This document shows, piece after piece, positions 1 to 8,969 of a stretch of 64,000 nt of DNA. The notes below the pieces were generated by a model. It saw nothing but the letters and a program-made list of their open reading frames with translations, made no database searches and was not told the DNA's origin. The position numbers and the translations under genes were made by a program. This stretch comes from Hymenobacter caeli (lineage in GTDB: Bacteria; Bacteroidota; Bacteroidia; Cytophagales; Hymenobacteraceae), in the NCBI RefSeq assembly GCF_013294115.1, contig NZ_JABSNP010000014.1, positions 62,001-126,000 of the forward strand, given 5' to 3'. Numbering within the stretch: the first letter of the stretch is position 1; each line of letters starts with the position of its first letter.

Positions 1-268
1 GTGCCTCACGGGCAAGGCCAGTATCCTGGTGCCGTCGCCCAACGTGGCTGAAGACCACCAAACCAAAAACGCCCTGGCGCTGATGAACAAGGGCGCTGCC
101 GTGCTCATCACCGATGAGCACGCGCCCGAGCGCCTCTACGACGAAGCCCTGCGCCTGCTGGCCGACCCCGAGCGCCAGCAGCAGCTGCAAACGCGGGTGC
201 GGGAGCTGGCCCGCCCCAACGCCACCACGGCCATCGTGGACGAGTTGCTGAAATTAATTAAAGTATAA
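1..268 (+). CDS. murG: MurG C-terminal end (undecaprenyl-PP-MurNAc-pentapeptide GlcNAc transferase), 5' truncated by window edge
   Basis: MurG transfers GlcNAc to lipid I on the inner face of the cytoplasmic membrane, making lipid II. Only about 88 codons are visible, read in the frame starting at base 2. They contain the substrate-loop segment PSPNVAEDHQTKNA, which matches the region after the UDP-GlcNAc site in Bacteroidota MurG, followed by a helical tail ending at TAA. A GTG at 29 lies inside the gene and should not be taken as its start. The gene is followed by murC about 70 bp downstream, the usual division and cell-wall order. The identification rests on this short motif plus position. 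Confidence 0.85.
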   Translation, partial: CLTGKASILVPSPNVAEDHQTKNALALMNKGAAVLITDEHAPERLYDEALRLLADPERQQQLQTRVRELARPNATTAIVDELLKLIKV

Positions 269-337
269 AACCGCTTCGTTTAAGCGAAACTTATTTTCCA
301 CTTTGCGAGACTTTGCGCGAATATTTTAAATTATAAT

Positions 338-1768
338 TTGGACCAATTCCCCTACGTCTTTTTTCTCGGTATTGGCGGTATCGGCATGTCGGCGCTGGCG
401 CGTTGGTTCCAAGCCAATGGCCACCAGGTCAGCGGCTACGATAAAACCGAGACGCCGCTGACGCAAGCTTTGCAAGCGGAAGGAATTGACGTGCATTACG
501 CCGATGCGGTGGAAAATATTCCGGCCGTAGTTCGGGAGAATAAACCGCAAACCCTGGTGGTGCTCACGCCCGCTATTCCGGCCGACAGCCGCGAGTGGGC
601 CTGGCTGCGCGCCGAGGGCTACGACATCCGCAAGCGCAGCCAGGTGTTGGGGGTGCTCACGCAGGGCCGGCGCACGATTGCCGTGGCCGGCACCCACGGC
701 AAAACCACCACCAGCAGCATGGTGGCCCACTTGCTGCACCACGCCGGCCACGACGCCGGGGCCTTCCTGGGCGGCATCGCCGTAAATTTGGGCAGCAACC
801 TGCTGCTGTCGCGCGCGGCCGATGCGCCCGTGGTGGTGGAGGCCGACGAGTACGACCGCAGCTTCCTCACGCTGCGCCCCGACGTGGCCATCGTGACCAG
901 CACCGACGCCGACCACCTCGACATTTACGGCAACCAGGAGGCGCTGATTGAATCGTTTCGGCAGTTCGTGCGCCAAATTAAGCCCGGCGGCACGCTGCTC
1001 GTTAATTGTACGGCCCACCCGAGCGTGGCCCAGGCCGCGCCGGTTGGCACGCAAATCATTCAGTACGGCCTGGCCGCCGCGCCAGGGATAGATTTATTTG
1101 CCGCCCACGTAACGGCCCGGGGCCACGAGTTTCACTTTGATTTGCAGGGGCCCCTGGGCGACGTGGCCGGCCTGGCGTTGGCCGTACCGGGCTTCCACAA
1201 CGTGGAAAACATGCTGGCCGCCGCCGCCGTGGCGCAGCTCGAAGGCGTGAGCGGGGCCCCGCTAATTGCCGCCGTAGCGGCCTACCGGGGCGTGAAGCGG
1301 CGATTCGAGTTCGTGGCCACGGGCCCCGGCGGGCAAGTGTACCTCGACGACTACGCCCACCACCCGCGCGAAATCGAAGCGTTTTTGCGCTCGGTGCGGG
1401 CCCTGTACCCGGGGCGGCGGCTGCGCGTGGTGTTTCAGCCCCACCTGTTTACCCGCACCCGCGACTTTGCCGAGGGCTTCGCGCGCAGCTTAAGTATTGC
1501 AGATGAGGTGATTTTGTTGGATATTTACCCCGCCCGCGAATTACCGCTGCCCGGCGTCACTTCGGAAATTATTTTGGCCAACATTACCAGCCCGGTAAAA
1601 TCCCTTCAGACCAAAGCCCAGGTGCTGGCCGCGGCCCGCGCCGATGCCGTCGAAATAATGGCCACCGTGGGAGCTGGCGACGTGGATACGCTGGTGCCGG
1701 AGTTGAAATTAATTTTTGGGGAAAGGTGGAATAATAACCCGTCCGTCCCAATGCAGGGGAAAACCTGA
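338..1768 (+). CDS. murC: UDP-N-acetylmuramate--L-alanine ligase
   Basis: This cytoplasmic ATP-dependent ligase adds L-Ala to UDP-MurNAc, the first step of the peptidoglycan stem peptide. The 476 residues carry the N-terminal nucleotide-binding motif GIGGIGMSALA (11-21), the Mur ligase P-loop GTHGKTTTSSM (118-128), the metal/substrate segment EADEYDRSFL (168-177) and the C-terminal domain motif DDYAHHP (337-343). Length is normal. The frame is open back to 284 without any ATG or GTG, so TTG at 338 is the best start. It places GIGGIGMSALA at the expected distance from the N-terminus. It sits between murG and ftsQ in a single plus-strand cluster. Confidence 0.95.
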   Translation: MDQFPYVFFLGIGGIGMSALARWFQANGHQVSGYDKTETPLTQALQAEGIDVHYADAVENIPAVVRENKPQTLVVLTPAIPADSREWAWLRAEGYDIRKRSQVLGVLTQGRRTIAVAGTHGKTTTSSMVAHLLHHAGHDAGAFLGGIAVNLGSNLLLSRAADAPVVVEADEYDRSFLTLRPDVAIVTSTDADHLDIYGNQEALIESFRQFVRQIKPGGTLLVNCTAHPSVAQAAPVGTQIIQYGLAAAPGIDLFAAHVTARGHEFHFDLQGPLGDVAGLALAVPGFHNVENMLAAAAVAQLEGVSGAPLIAAVAAYRGVKRRFEFVATGPGGQVYLDDYAHHPREIEAFLRSVRALYPGRRLRVVFQPHLFTRTRDFAEGFARSLSIADEVILLDIYPARELPLPGVTSEIILANITSPVKSLQTKAQVLAAARADAVEIMATVGAGDVDTLVPELKLIFGERWNNNPSVPMQGKT

Positions 1769-1857
1769 GTTAATAAATTATTCGATTTTCTCACCGCATT
1801 TGGTTTAATAAATTTCTGACCTGCCCACGCCATTGGCTGGAATTCTTATTTGTTTTT

Positions 1858-2616
1858 ATGCACCGTACCATTCGTAATTTTTTGGTTGCTTTTGTTTGCC
1901 TGTTGGTGCTGGGCGGGCTGGGCGTTTTCGCCGCCGTGCGGCAGGCCCGGCGGCCGGTGGGGGCCGTGGACGTGCGCATTACCAACGAGGTCGATAATTA
2001 TTTCATCAGCGAGCGGGGCGTGACGGCCCTGCTCACCAAGGGCGGGCAGGAGCCGGTGCTGGGCACCCGCCCCGCGGGCCCCCGGCTGCGCGTGCTGGAG
2101 GCCCGCCTGGCGGCCCACCCGTTTGTGCGCACCGCCCAGGTGTACCGCGACCTGGCCGGCGACCTGCACGCCGACATCACCCAGAACCGGCCCATTGCCC
2201 GCCTCACGCACCCCGACGCCCGCCTCGACACCTACGTGGACGCCGCCGGCCAGCCGCTGCCGCTCTCGCCCCTCTACACGGCGCGCGTGGCCACGGTGGC
2301 CCGGCCCGGCGGGGCGGCCCTGCCGGCCACTTTTTTCCGCGACAGCACGGGGCAACGCTACCTCGAATTCCTGCGTTTCGTGGACGAGCACCCCTTCTGG
2401 CGGGCGCAGGTGGCGGAGGTGGCCATCGGGGCCGACGGGCGGCTTTCGTTCACCCAACAGGTGGGCGACCAACGCATCGAATTCGGCCCACCGGATGCCA
2501 TTCCCGAAAAATTCGCCAAGCTTATGGTATTTTACCGCCAAATTCCATCAGTACTCGGTTGGGACACCTACCACCGCGTGAACGTGGAATACCAAAATCA
2601 AATCATTTGCGAATAA
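1858..2616 (+). CDS. ftsQ: Cell division protein FtsQ/DivIB
   Basis: FtsQ is a bitopic inner-membrane divisome protein that recruits later septal proteins. The 252-residue product has a short cytoplasmic N-terminus, one transmembrane helix (about 7-27), then a periplasmic part. A POTRA-like segment covers roughly 35-115 (from RITNEVDNYFIS to DITQNRPIA), followed by the beta domain. Sequence identity within FtsQ is low across bacteria, so the call depends on architecture and on the position between murC and ftsA. The 90 bp after murC are AT-rich and hold no recognisable gene. Confidence 0.88.
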   Translation: MHRTIRNFLVAFVCLLVLGGLGVFAAVRQARRPVGAVDVRITNEVDNYFISERGVTALLTKGGQEPVLGTRPAGPRLRVLEARLAAHPFVRTAQVYRDLAGDLHADITQNRPIARLTHPDARLDTYVDAAGQPLPLSPLYTARVATVARPGGAALPATFFRDSTGQRYLEFLRFVDEHPFWRAQVAEVAIGADGRLSFTQQVGDQRIEFGPPDAIPEKFAKLMVFYRQIPSVLGWDTYHRVNVEYQNQIICE

Positions 2617-2700
2617 TAATTCGCTGATATATAGCTACATTGGGCCTTGGCCCGTCCTTCTTTTTTCCCGCCCCCACTGCTTTCACCAGGCACCCCCCTC

Positions 2701-4089
2701 ATGCAACAAGACAAAATCGTCGTCGGGCTCGACATTGGCACCACAAAAATTTGCGCCCTGGTGGGCCGTAAAAACGAATTCGGCAAACTCGAGATTTTGG
2801 GCATGGGCAAGGCCGTGTCGGAGGGGGTGTCGCGGGGTATTGTGCTCAACATCGACAAGACGGTGGACGCCATCCGGCGGGCCATCCGCCAGGCCGAGGA
2901 GCAGTCGGGCATCAGCATCGGCGTGGTGAACGTGGGCATTGCCGGGCAGCACATCAAAAGCCTGCGCCACAACGGCAGCATCACGCGCAACTCGGCCGAC
3001 ACCATCGGGCCCGACGACGTGAACCGCCTCACCCAGGACATGTACCGGCTCGTGACGCAGCCCGGCTCCCAAATCATCCACGTAATGCCCCAGGACTACA
3101 AGGTGGACTACGAGGAAGGCATTGTGGACCCGGTGGGCTACGAGGGCGTGCGGCTGGAGGGCAACTTCCACATCATCACGGCCCAGAGCACGGCCATCAA
3201 CAACATCAACAAGTGCGTGACCAAGGCGGGGCTGGAAATTGCCGACCTCATCCTGGAGCCGCTGGCCAGCGCCATGTCCATCCTCTCGGAGGAGGAGAAA
3301 GAGGCCGGCGTGGCCCTGATTGACATCGGGGGCGGCACCACCGACCTGGCCATTTTCAAGGACGGCATCATCCGCCACGCGGCGGTGCTGCCGTTCGGGG
3401 GCAACATCATCACCCAGGACATCAAGCAGGGCTGCAACGTGGCCCCCGGCCAGGCCGAGCAGTTGAAGGTGAAGTTCGGCAAGGCCATTGCCGAGGAAGC
3501 CAGCGACCACGAAATCGTGAGCATCCCCGGCCTGCCCAACCGCCCGCCCAAAGAGGTTTCGCTGAAAAACCTGGCCTACATCATCGAGGCCCGGATGTCG
3601 GAAATCATGGAGCTGGTGTACGCCGAAATCTACCGCATGGGCCTGCACGACCAGCTTTCGGCCGGCATCGTGCTGACGGGCGGCGGCTCGCAGCTCCAGA
3701 ACCTGGAGCAGCTCACCGAGTACATCACCGGCCTCGACACCCGCATCGGCTACCCCAACCAGCACCTGGGCAAGAGCCGCATCGAGGCCGTGAAGTCGCC
3801 GATGTACGCCACCACCGTGGGCCTCGTGCTCTCGGGCTACCACGGCCTGGAAGAGCGCAGCCCGCGCCCCGTGTACGAGCAGGAGCCCGCCGCCTACGTG
3901 GTGCCGCAGCCCGCGCTGCCAATGGCCCCGGCCCCCGTGGCCGCCGCGCCGCCGCGCCCGTTGGCCGCCCCGGCCCCCGAAGCCAAGAAAGAGCCCAAGG
4001 AGCCCGGGGCCGCCAGCCGCTTCTTCAAAGACATCCTCAGCCGCACCAAGGGGCTGCTGATTGACGATTACGACGACAAATCTTATTAA
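2701..4089 (+). CDS. ftsA: Cell division protein FtsA
   Basis: FtsA is the actin-like ATPase that tethers FtsZ filaments to the inner membrane. The 462 residues show phosphate-1 DIGTTK (11-16), phosphate-2 DIGGGTTDLA (208-217) and the adenosine-binding LTGGGSQL further on. A Pro/Ala-rich spacer (about 400-435) follows the actin fold, then a conserved C-terminal amphipathic stretch beginning RFFKDILSRTKGLL, the membrane-targeting helix. The frame also opens at a TTG at 2647, but ATG 2701 gives the canonical N-terminus MQQDKIVVGLDIGTTK and is preferred. The spacer to ftsZ contains an imperfect inverted repeat (4087-4218). Confidence 0.96.
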   Translation: MQQDKIVVGLDIGTTKICALVGRKNEFGKLEILGMGKAVSEGVSRGIVLNIDKTVDAIRRAIRQAEEQSGISIGVVNVGIAGQHIKSLRHNGSITRNSADTIGPDDVNRLTQDMYRLVTQPGSQIIHVMPQDYKVDYEEGIVDPVGYEGVRLEGNFHIITAQSTAINNINKCVTKAGLEIADLILEPLASAMSILSEEEKEAGVALIDIGGGTTDLAIFKDGIIRHAAVLPFGGNIITQDIKQGCNVAPGQAEQLKVKFGKAIAEEASDHEIVSIPGLPNRPPKEVSLKNLAYIIEARMSEIMELVYAEIYRMGLHDQLSAGIVLTGGGSQLQNLEQLTEYITGLDTRIGYPNQHLGKSRIEAVKSPMYATTVGLVLSGYHGLEERSPRPVYEQEPAAYVVPQPALPMAPAPVAAAPPRPLAAPAPEAKKEPKEPGAASRFFKDILSRTKGLLIDDYDDKSY

Positions 4090-4218
4090 TTGTTAAATGG
4101 TTGCATAGTTAAATTGTTGTCGTTCAATATTATGAGTCGACGTTGATTAACATGTGTGCAGTTGGTTGTCGGACGCATCAGCGCTTCAACAATTCAACCA
4201 CCAACAATTAAACAATTA
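4087..4218. repeat. Imperfect inverted repeat filling the ftsA-ftsZ spacer
   Basis: The arms are about 33 bp (4087-4119 and 4187-4218) and built from the phrase TAATTGTTnAAT...AATTGTTG, pairing at roughly three quarters of positions. The left arm begins at the ftsA stop codon and the right arm ends 6 bp before the ftsZ ATG. The AT-rich composition contrasts with both genes. It may form a hairpin in the mRNA between the two cistrons. Function is unknown. Confidence 0.6.
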
Positions 4219-4224
4219 TTCCCC

Positions 4225-5691
4225 ATGAATTACAAATTCGATATCCCTGCCCAAACGAAGTCCATCATTAAGGTGATTGGGGTGGGCGGCGGCGGCTCTA
4301 ACGCCGTGAAGCACATGCACAAGCAGGGCATCAAGGACGTAGAGTTCATCATTTGCAACACCGACCAGCAGGCCCTGCAAAGCTCGACGGTGCCCAACAA
4401 GCTTCAGATTGGGGTGGACCTGACCGAGGGCCTCGGGGCGGGGGCCAAGCCCGAGCGCGGCCGGCAGGCGGCCTTGGAAAGCAAGGAGCAAATCCGCGAG
4501 CTGCTGAACCAGGGCACCAAAATGCTCTTCATCACGGCCGGCATGGGCGGCGGTACGGGCACGGGCGCGGCCCCGGTCATCGCGCAGGTGGCCCAGGAAC
4601 TGGGCATCCTCACGGTGGGCATCGTCACGGCCCCGTTTTTGTTCGAAGGTAAGAAGAAGCGCTTGCAGGCCGAGGAAGGCATCAAGGAGCTGAGCGCGCA
4701 CTGCGACACGGTGCTGGTGATTCTCAACGACAAGCTGCCCCAGATTTACGGCAACCTGACGATGAGCGCCGCCTTCGCCAAGGCCGATACGGTGCTGACC
4801 ACGGCGGCTAAGTCGATTGCCGAAATCATCACCGTGACGAGCGACGTGAACGTGGACTTCGAGGACGTGAAAACGACCATGAAGCAGTCGGGGGCCGCCG
4901 TGATGGGCAGCAGCATCACCGACGGCGAAAACCGCGCCCGCCGCGCCGCCGAGGAGGCCCTGAACTCGCCGCTGCTCAATAACACCGACATCCACGGGGC
5001 CCAAAAGATTCTGCTCTCCATCATGTCGGGAGCCGAGCATGAGCTGGAAATGGACGAGCTGACCGAAATCACGCAGTACATCCAGGACAAGGCCGGGCAG
5101 GACGCGGAGATGATTTTCGGCCACGGCGTGGACGAAACCCTGGGCCAGAGCATCCGGGTGACGGTGATTGCCACGGGCTTTGCCCGCGAGGCGCACACCA
5201 TCGCCACGCCCGGCCAGCGCCCCGCCGAGGCCGCCGGCGATCCTGCCGGGCACCAACCCGAGGCCGCCGCGGGCCCCGCCGGGGCCCCCGCCGCGCCGTT
5301 CGTGCCCAGCTTCGGGGCCCCGGCGGGCGAGCCCGCCCGGCGCTACGCCCTCGACGGCCCGTCGGTCCCTGGCAACGTGCCGCCCCTGACGGGCCAGCCC
5401 GCCGCGGCCCCCGGCGAGCCGGTGCTGCTACCGGCCAACCACACCACGGCCCCGCCGCGCCCGCGCCCGCTCGACGCCCACGCCGAGGAGCGCCGCCGCC
5501 GCTTGCAGGAGCTGAGCCACGGCCTGCCCCCCGACGCCGTGACGCAGTACGAGGCCCCGGCCTACCTGCGCCGCCAGGTGAAGTTGGAAACCGTGGTGCC
5601 CAGCTCAGAGCAGAACATCTCGCGCTTCAACCTCTCCGACGACAATGAGCTGCTGGGCGACAACCGCTTCCTGCACGACAACGTGGACTAA
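4225..5691 (+). CDS. ftsZ: Cell division GTPase FtsZ
   Basis: FtsZ is the tubulin-like GTPase that polymerises into the Z ring. The 488-residue product has GGGGSNAV (21-28), the tubulin signature GGGTGTG (108-114) and the T7-loop segment NVDFED. After the globular core (to about 320) comes a long Ala/Pro/Gly-rich disordered linker (about 320-440). The acidic C-terminal peptide around ISRFNLSDDNELLGD is the presumed FtsA-binding tail. The frame extends upstream to a GTG at 4156, but that segment translates the intergenic repeat; ATG 4225 gives the family N-terminus. A strong hairpin follows at 5710. Confidence 0.97.
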   Translation: MNYKFDIPAQTKSIIKVIGVGGGGSNAVKHMHKQGIKDVEFIICNTDQQALQSSTVPNKLQIGVDLTEGLGAGAKPERGRQAALESKEQIRELLNQGTKMLFITAGMGGGTGTGAAPVIAQVAQELGILTVGIVTAPFLFEGKKKRLQAEEGIKELSAHCDTVLVILNDKLPQIYGNLTMSAAFAKADTVLTTAAKSIAEIITVTSDVNVDFEDVKTTMKQSGAAVMGSSITDGENRARRAAEEALNSPLLNNTDIHGAQKILLSIMSGAEHELEMDELTEITQYIQDKAGQDAEMIFGHGVDETLGQSIRVTVIATGFAREAHTIATPGQRPAEAAGDPAGHQPEAAAGPAGAPAAPFVPSFGAPAGEPARRYALDGPSVPGNVPPLTGQPAAAPGEPVLLPANHTTAPPRPRPLDAHAEERRRRLQELSHGLPPDAVTQYEAPAYLRRQVKLETVVPSSEQNISRFNLSDDNELLGDNRFLHDNVD

Positions 5692-5709
5692 TTGTTATTT
5701 CGCATTACC

Positions 5710-5753
5710 AACGCAAAGCCCGTTCCGAATGCATTCGGAACGGGCTTTGCGTT
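5710..5753. terminator. Perfect 44-bp palindrome, bidirectional terminator between ftsZ and the acyltransferase gene
   Basis: The sequence beginning AACGCAAAGCCCGTTCCGAA is followed by its exact complement, 22 bp per arm with no unpaired loop. It lies 18 bp after the ftsZ stop and 18 bp from the end of the convergent minus-strand gene, where a shared terminator is expected. There is no long T-tract on either side. Confidence 0.75.
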
Positions 5754-5771
5754 GAATTCCCTTCATCTGGG

Positions 5772-6902
5772 TTAATTGCCCGCGCTGGCAGGCGGGTAGG
5801 AAATCCGGTGCTTGAGCCGGTCGAGGGGGGCCTCCAGCCAGGCCCAGGAGGCGGCGGCTAGCAGCAGCAGCAGTGGCGTGAGCACCAGCACAGTGGGCAA
5901 CGGCCCCAGCAGCCGGGCCCGCAAGTGCTCATCGGCAACTACATGATAAACAGCCCGCTGGTAGAATACTGGCAGCAGTAAGTGGTAGAGGTAGCAGCCG
6001 TAGCTGCGCTGGCCCAGCCATTGCAGGGCCGGGTGCAGCAACAGGCTGGGGCGTCGTGGGGTCCGCACGGGCAGGTTCAGTACCCAATTCAGGGTGACAA
6101 ACGCCGCCACGCCGCCCACGCTGGGGTAAACGAGCAGCCACAGGTAATGGTGGTTGGTAAGGTGGGTGAGGAGCCACAAGCCCACCCACAAGGCCCAGGC
6201 CAGTGCGGCCCATTGGCCCCGCGCCAGCCGGTGGGCCCGGGGCCGCCGCTCAATCAGCTTCAGCACAGCGCCGAGGGCGAACAAATCGAGGGAAGCGGGG
6301 AGCAGTACCAGCACAAAGTCGGGCCCGTCGTGAGCACTCCAAACGATGCGAAACACCAAGCTGGCCCCGGCCAAGGCCAGCAGCCAAGCGTTGCGCTTGC
6401 CAAGTAAGAATAACAACGGGGGCCAGAGCAAGTAAAACTGTTCGTCGACGGCCATTGTCCAGTAGTGGCCCACGCCCTCGCCCCAGTGGTGCATGCGGTA
6501 AAACAGCAAGTTGGAAACCGGGAGTAAAAACCAGGCCGGGTACTCGCGTAGCGTAGCCAGGGGCAACAAGGCCCCCAAGGCTAACGCCAGGTAATAAGGA
6601 GGAATGATGCGCAGTGCCCGCCGCAGGTAAAACGTGCGCAACGGGCCCCCCCACCGGCCTGGGGGCCCCTGGTACAAGCCTTGCTTCCAGGCGATGCCCG
6701 AAATAAGGTAGCCACTGAGTACGAAAAACGTGAGGCGCCCCATTTCGCCCACTGGAAAGGGCGCGAGCGTCCAGTGCCCTAGCACCACCAGCCACACAGC
6801 CAGCGCGCGCACCCCGTTTAGGGCTGGGCGGTAGCCCGACGGCAGGCTGCCGGGAACGGTGTAATCGGCAATGGCCGGCGCAAAGGGAACGGTATCAGCC
6901 AA
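5772..6902 (-). CDS. Acyltransferase family 3 membrane protein (OatA/NolL type)
   Basis: This is a polytopic inner-membrane enzyme of the acyltransferase_3 family, which O-acylates exported sugars such as LPS, peptidoglycan or capsule. The 376 residues start with the typical segment LNGVRALAVWLVVLGHW and soon after have FFVLSGYLISGI, then about ten hydrophobic helices. Both are hallmarks of the family, including its conserved His and the SGYL motif. The substrate cannot be predicted. The start is a TTG at 6902; a good -7 box (TAGCTTTG, 6928-6935) lies 26 bp upstream and supports it. No periplasmic SGNH domain is fused. Confidence 0.85.
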   Translation of the reverse strand: MADTVPFAPAIADYTVPGSLPSGYRPALNGVRALAVWLVVLGHWTLAPFPVGEMGRLTFFVLSGYLISGIAWKQGLYQGPPGRWGGPLRTFYLRRALRIIPPYYLALALGALLPLATLREYPAWFLLPVSNLLFYRMHHWGEGVGHYWTMAVDEQFYLLWPPLLFLLGKRNAWLLALAGASLVFRIVWSAHDGPDFVLVLLPASLDLFALGAVLKLIERRPRAHRLARGQWAALAWALWVGLWLLTHLTNHHYLWLLVYPSVGGVAAFVTLNWVLNLPVRTPRRPSLLLHPALQWLGQRSYGCYLYHLLLPVFYQRAVYHVVADEHLRARLLGPLPTVLVLTPLLLLLAAASWAWLEAPLDRLKHRISYPPASAGN

Positions 6903-6927
6903 AGAAAACGGGACTTGACGGGCGCTG

Positions 6928-6935
6928 CAAAGCTA
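6928..6935 (-). promoter_or_regulatory. Bacteroidota -7 promoter box for the acyltransferase gene
   Basis: The minus strand reads TAGCTTTG, an exact match to TANNTTTG. It is 26 bp upstream of the TTG start and overlaps the stop codon of the upstream FMN reductase gene. No clear -33 TTTG is present. Confidence 0.45.
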
Positions 6936-7460
6936 AAACGCCAGCAGCGCCGCCGCTTGCTCGCGCAGCAGCTGCGCCAGCAAGGGAGTGGCCAACTGGT
7001 TGTCGGCGGTCAGCTCCTTATCGATGAAGGGCAGGCGCACGCGCTGGGGCAGCACGGCCGAGTTGAGGTACATGAGCACGTCGGTGAGGTGGCCCAGGGC
7101 CAGGGCCCCGCCCTGGCTGCCCGTACCGAGGCCCACCAGGGCCGCTTTTTTGCCGCGCAGGCCCCCGTGGTACGGTAATGCGTCGATGAACAGCTTCAAC
7201 ACGCCTGGAAACGAGCAGTTGTACTCGGGAATGAGAAACACGATTTTGTCGCTGGCGTCGAGGCGGGCGGCGAGCTGGTTGAAGGCTTCGTGCTTGCCAG
7301 TGTTGTGGTACAGGGCGTTTTCCAGCACGTCGGTGGGCAGGTCGGCCAGGTCCAGAAATTGGGTTTCGGCCCCCAGTGTGTGCAGTAAGGACGCGTAGAG
7401 GGTAGCCACGCGGCGGGCACGGGAATTGGGACGGTTGGTACCGACGAGCAGGGTAATCAA
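6933..7460 (-). CDS. NADPH-dependent FMN reductase (flavodoxin-like fold)
   Basis: This is a cytoplasmic flavoprotein of the NADPH:FMN/azo reductase family. From a TTG start at 7460 the product is 175 residues, the normal family length. The N-terminal beta strand ITLLVG is followed by the FMN phosphate loop GTNRPNS (7-13), and the middle holds the flavin-binding segment PEYNCSFPGVLKLFIDAL. The frame stays open further upstream to 7631, but that extension has no family similarity and is rich in Arg, so the internal TTG is preferred. The physiological acceptor is unknown. Confidence 0.82.
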   Translation of the reverse strand: MITLLVGTNRPNSRARRVATLYASLLHTLGAETQFLDLADLPTDVLENALYHNTGKHEAFNQLAARLDASDKIVFLIPEYNCSFPGVLKLFIDALPYHGGLRGKKAALVGLGTGSQGGALALGHLTDVLMYLNSAVLPQRVRLPFIDKELTADNQLATPLLAQLLREQAAALLAF

Positions 7461-7593
7461 AGCGGGATGGGAAGAAATGGTACCGGTAAAGCAGTTAAAC
7501 CGCACCCGCCGCCGTTGGTTGCGCGGCAGAGTCCGGGTGGCCCGCCAGCACTGGTCCAATGCATTGTAGGCAGCCTGCTCGCGGGCCGCGGAG

Positions 7594-8033
7594 TCATCCT
7601 TGTTTTTCGTCGCACAGCGCCAGACTCCCATAGCCGAGCGCCACGAGGCCGTCGGGGCATCGCTGGCCCACGCCGATGAATGTCTGGGCCTTGGTAATTG
7701 CTTTTACTGCTTCGCTGGCTTTGCTCATGGCCGCCTCAATGGGCGCGCCCACTTCGTTCATGATTTGCCGGTACATGTCGGCGGTGCCGTATTCTGATTT
7801 GTCCGTTACTACCTGCTCCGCCACGCTCGCAAGGCCCCGTGCAGCAAATCGGCCAGTATGCCGGGCGCGGCGCAGCGGAACATGCCCGGGGCCCCGGTAA
7901 CGCCATGTTTTAAGCATCCCACTTTTTCCAACCCGGCGAGTTGCTGTTCGCGTATTTGCTCGAATTGGGTTCCCAGGTGGCGCTTAGAATAAATTGGGTG
8001 AACTGAACAACAACTCTCAATTGCTTCGGGCTA
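7594..8033 (-). pseudogene. Frameshifted remnant of an unrecognised protein
   Basis: Two minus-strand frames look like parts of one protein. The upstream part (about 8030 to 7830) reads like coding sequence (HLGTQFEQIREQQLAGLEK, then GAPGMFRCAAPGILADLLHG). The downstream part (about 7830 to 7594) continues with VAEQVVTDKSEYGTADMYRQ and ends DGLVALGYGSLALCDEKQG. They join only if one frameshift near 7820-7840 is allowed, and no good start codon is present. I do not recognise the family. The arrangement suggests a decayed gene in the 700-bp gap between sdhB and the FMN reductase. The alternative is a short intact ORF, 7594-7917, of 107 codons. Confidence 0.4.
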
Positions 8034-8127
8034 TTAAGCGACTGCTAAACAGTTGAAAATAATATATATTATACATAATCTCTTGTTCCACTGGTCATAA
8101 CCGTTGGCGCAAGGCCCGGAGCGCATA

Positions 8128-8161
8128 AAAAAAGCGCACCAGTTGCCCGGTGCGCTTTTTT
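8128..8161 (-). terminator. Rho-independent terminator of sdhCAB
   Basis: On the minus strand a GCGCACC/GGTGCGC stem with a short loop is followed by a run of T, and preceded by a run of A. It lies 15 bp beyond the sdhB stop codon, the end of the sdhCAB transcript. Confidence 0.85.
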
Positions 8162-8175
8162 ACAAAAAAAGCGTT

Positions 8176-8961
8176 TTACGCCAGGTTATTCGACGTGGCT
8201 TTGGCGGAGAGGAACTCGCGGTTCAGAATGGCGATGTTTTCCAGCGAGATGCCCACCGGGCATTCGGCGGCGCACGAGCCGATGTTGGAGCAGGCCCCAA
8301 AGCCTTCTTTGTCCATCTGGGCCACCATGTTCTCGACGCGGGTTTTGCGCTCCACGTCGCCCTGGGGCAGCAGGGCCAATTGCGACACCTTGGCCGACAC
8401 GAACAGCATGGCCGAGGCATTTTTGCAAGCCGCTACGCACGCGCCGCAGCCGATGCAGGTGGCGGCCTCGAAGGCGCGGTCGGCGATGTCCTTCGGAATC
8501 GGAATCTCGTTGCCGTCGGGGGCGCCGCCGGTGTTCACGCTCACGTAGCCGCCCGCCTGGATGATGCGGTCAAAGGCCGAGCGGTCCACGCTCAAATCCT
8601 TGTTTATCGGGAAGGAGTTGGCCCGCCAGGGCTCAATGGTGATGGTGTCGCCGTCCGAAAACTTGCGCATGTGGAGCTGGCAGGTGGTGGTGCCCTTCTC
8701 CGGGCCGTGCGAACGGCCGTTGATGAATAGGTCGCACGAGCCGCAGATGCCCTCGCGGCAGTCGTGGTCGAAGGCCACCGGGTCATCGCCCTTATGCAGC
8801 AAGTCTTCGTTCAGCACGTCGAGCATTTCCAGAAACGACATTTCGGGCGAAATGTCTTTTACCTGGTACTTCACCATGTTTCCCTGCGCGGTGCGGCTGG
8901 GCTGCCGCCACACGTTCAGGGTCAGGTTCATCGGTTTAGCGTTGGGGTTGGAACCGGCCAT
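8176..8961 (-). CDS. sdhB: Succinate dehydrogenase/fumarate reductase iron-sulfur subunit
   Basis: This is the electron-transfer subunit of respiratory complex II, on the cytoplasmic face of the inner membrane. The 261 residues show the plant-type [2Fe-2S] ligands in CREGICGSC (68-76) plus Cys94. The C-terminal ferredoxin domain has [11 protein letters not shown] (169-179) and a second Cys set at C224, C230 and C234, giving the [4Fe-4S] and [3Fe-4S] clusters. This arrangement is typical of the SdhB of Bacteroidota and other single-SdhC (B-type) enzymes. It is the last gene of sdhCAB and is followed by a terminator. Confidence 0.95.
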   Translation of the reverse strand: MAGSNPNAKPMNLTLNVWRQPSRTAQGNMVKYQVKDISPEMSFLEMLDVLNEDLLHKGDDPVAFDHDCREGICGSCDLFINGRSHGPEKGTTTCQLHMRKFSDGDTITIEPWRANSFPINKDLSVDRSAFDRIIQAGGYVSVNTGGAPDGNEIPIPKDIADRAFEAATCIGCGACVAACKNASAMLFVSAKVSQLALLPQGDVERKTRVENMVAQMDKEGFGACSNIGSCAAECPVGISLENIAILNREFLSAKATSNNLA

Positions 8962-8969
8962 TTTCTCTC

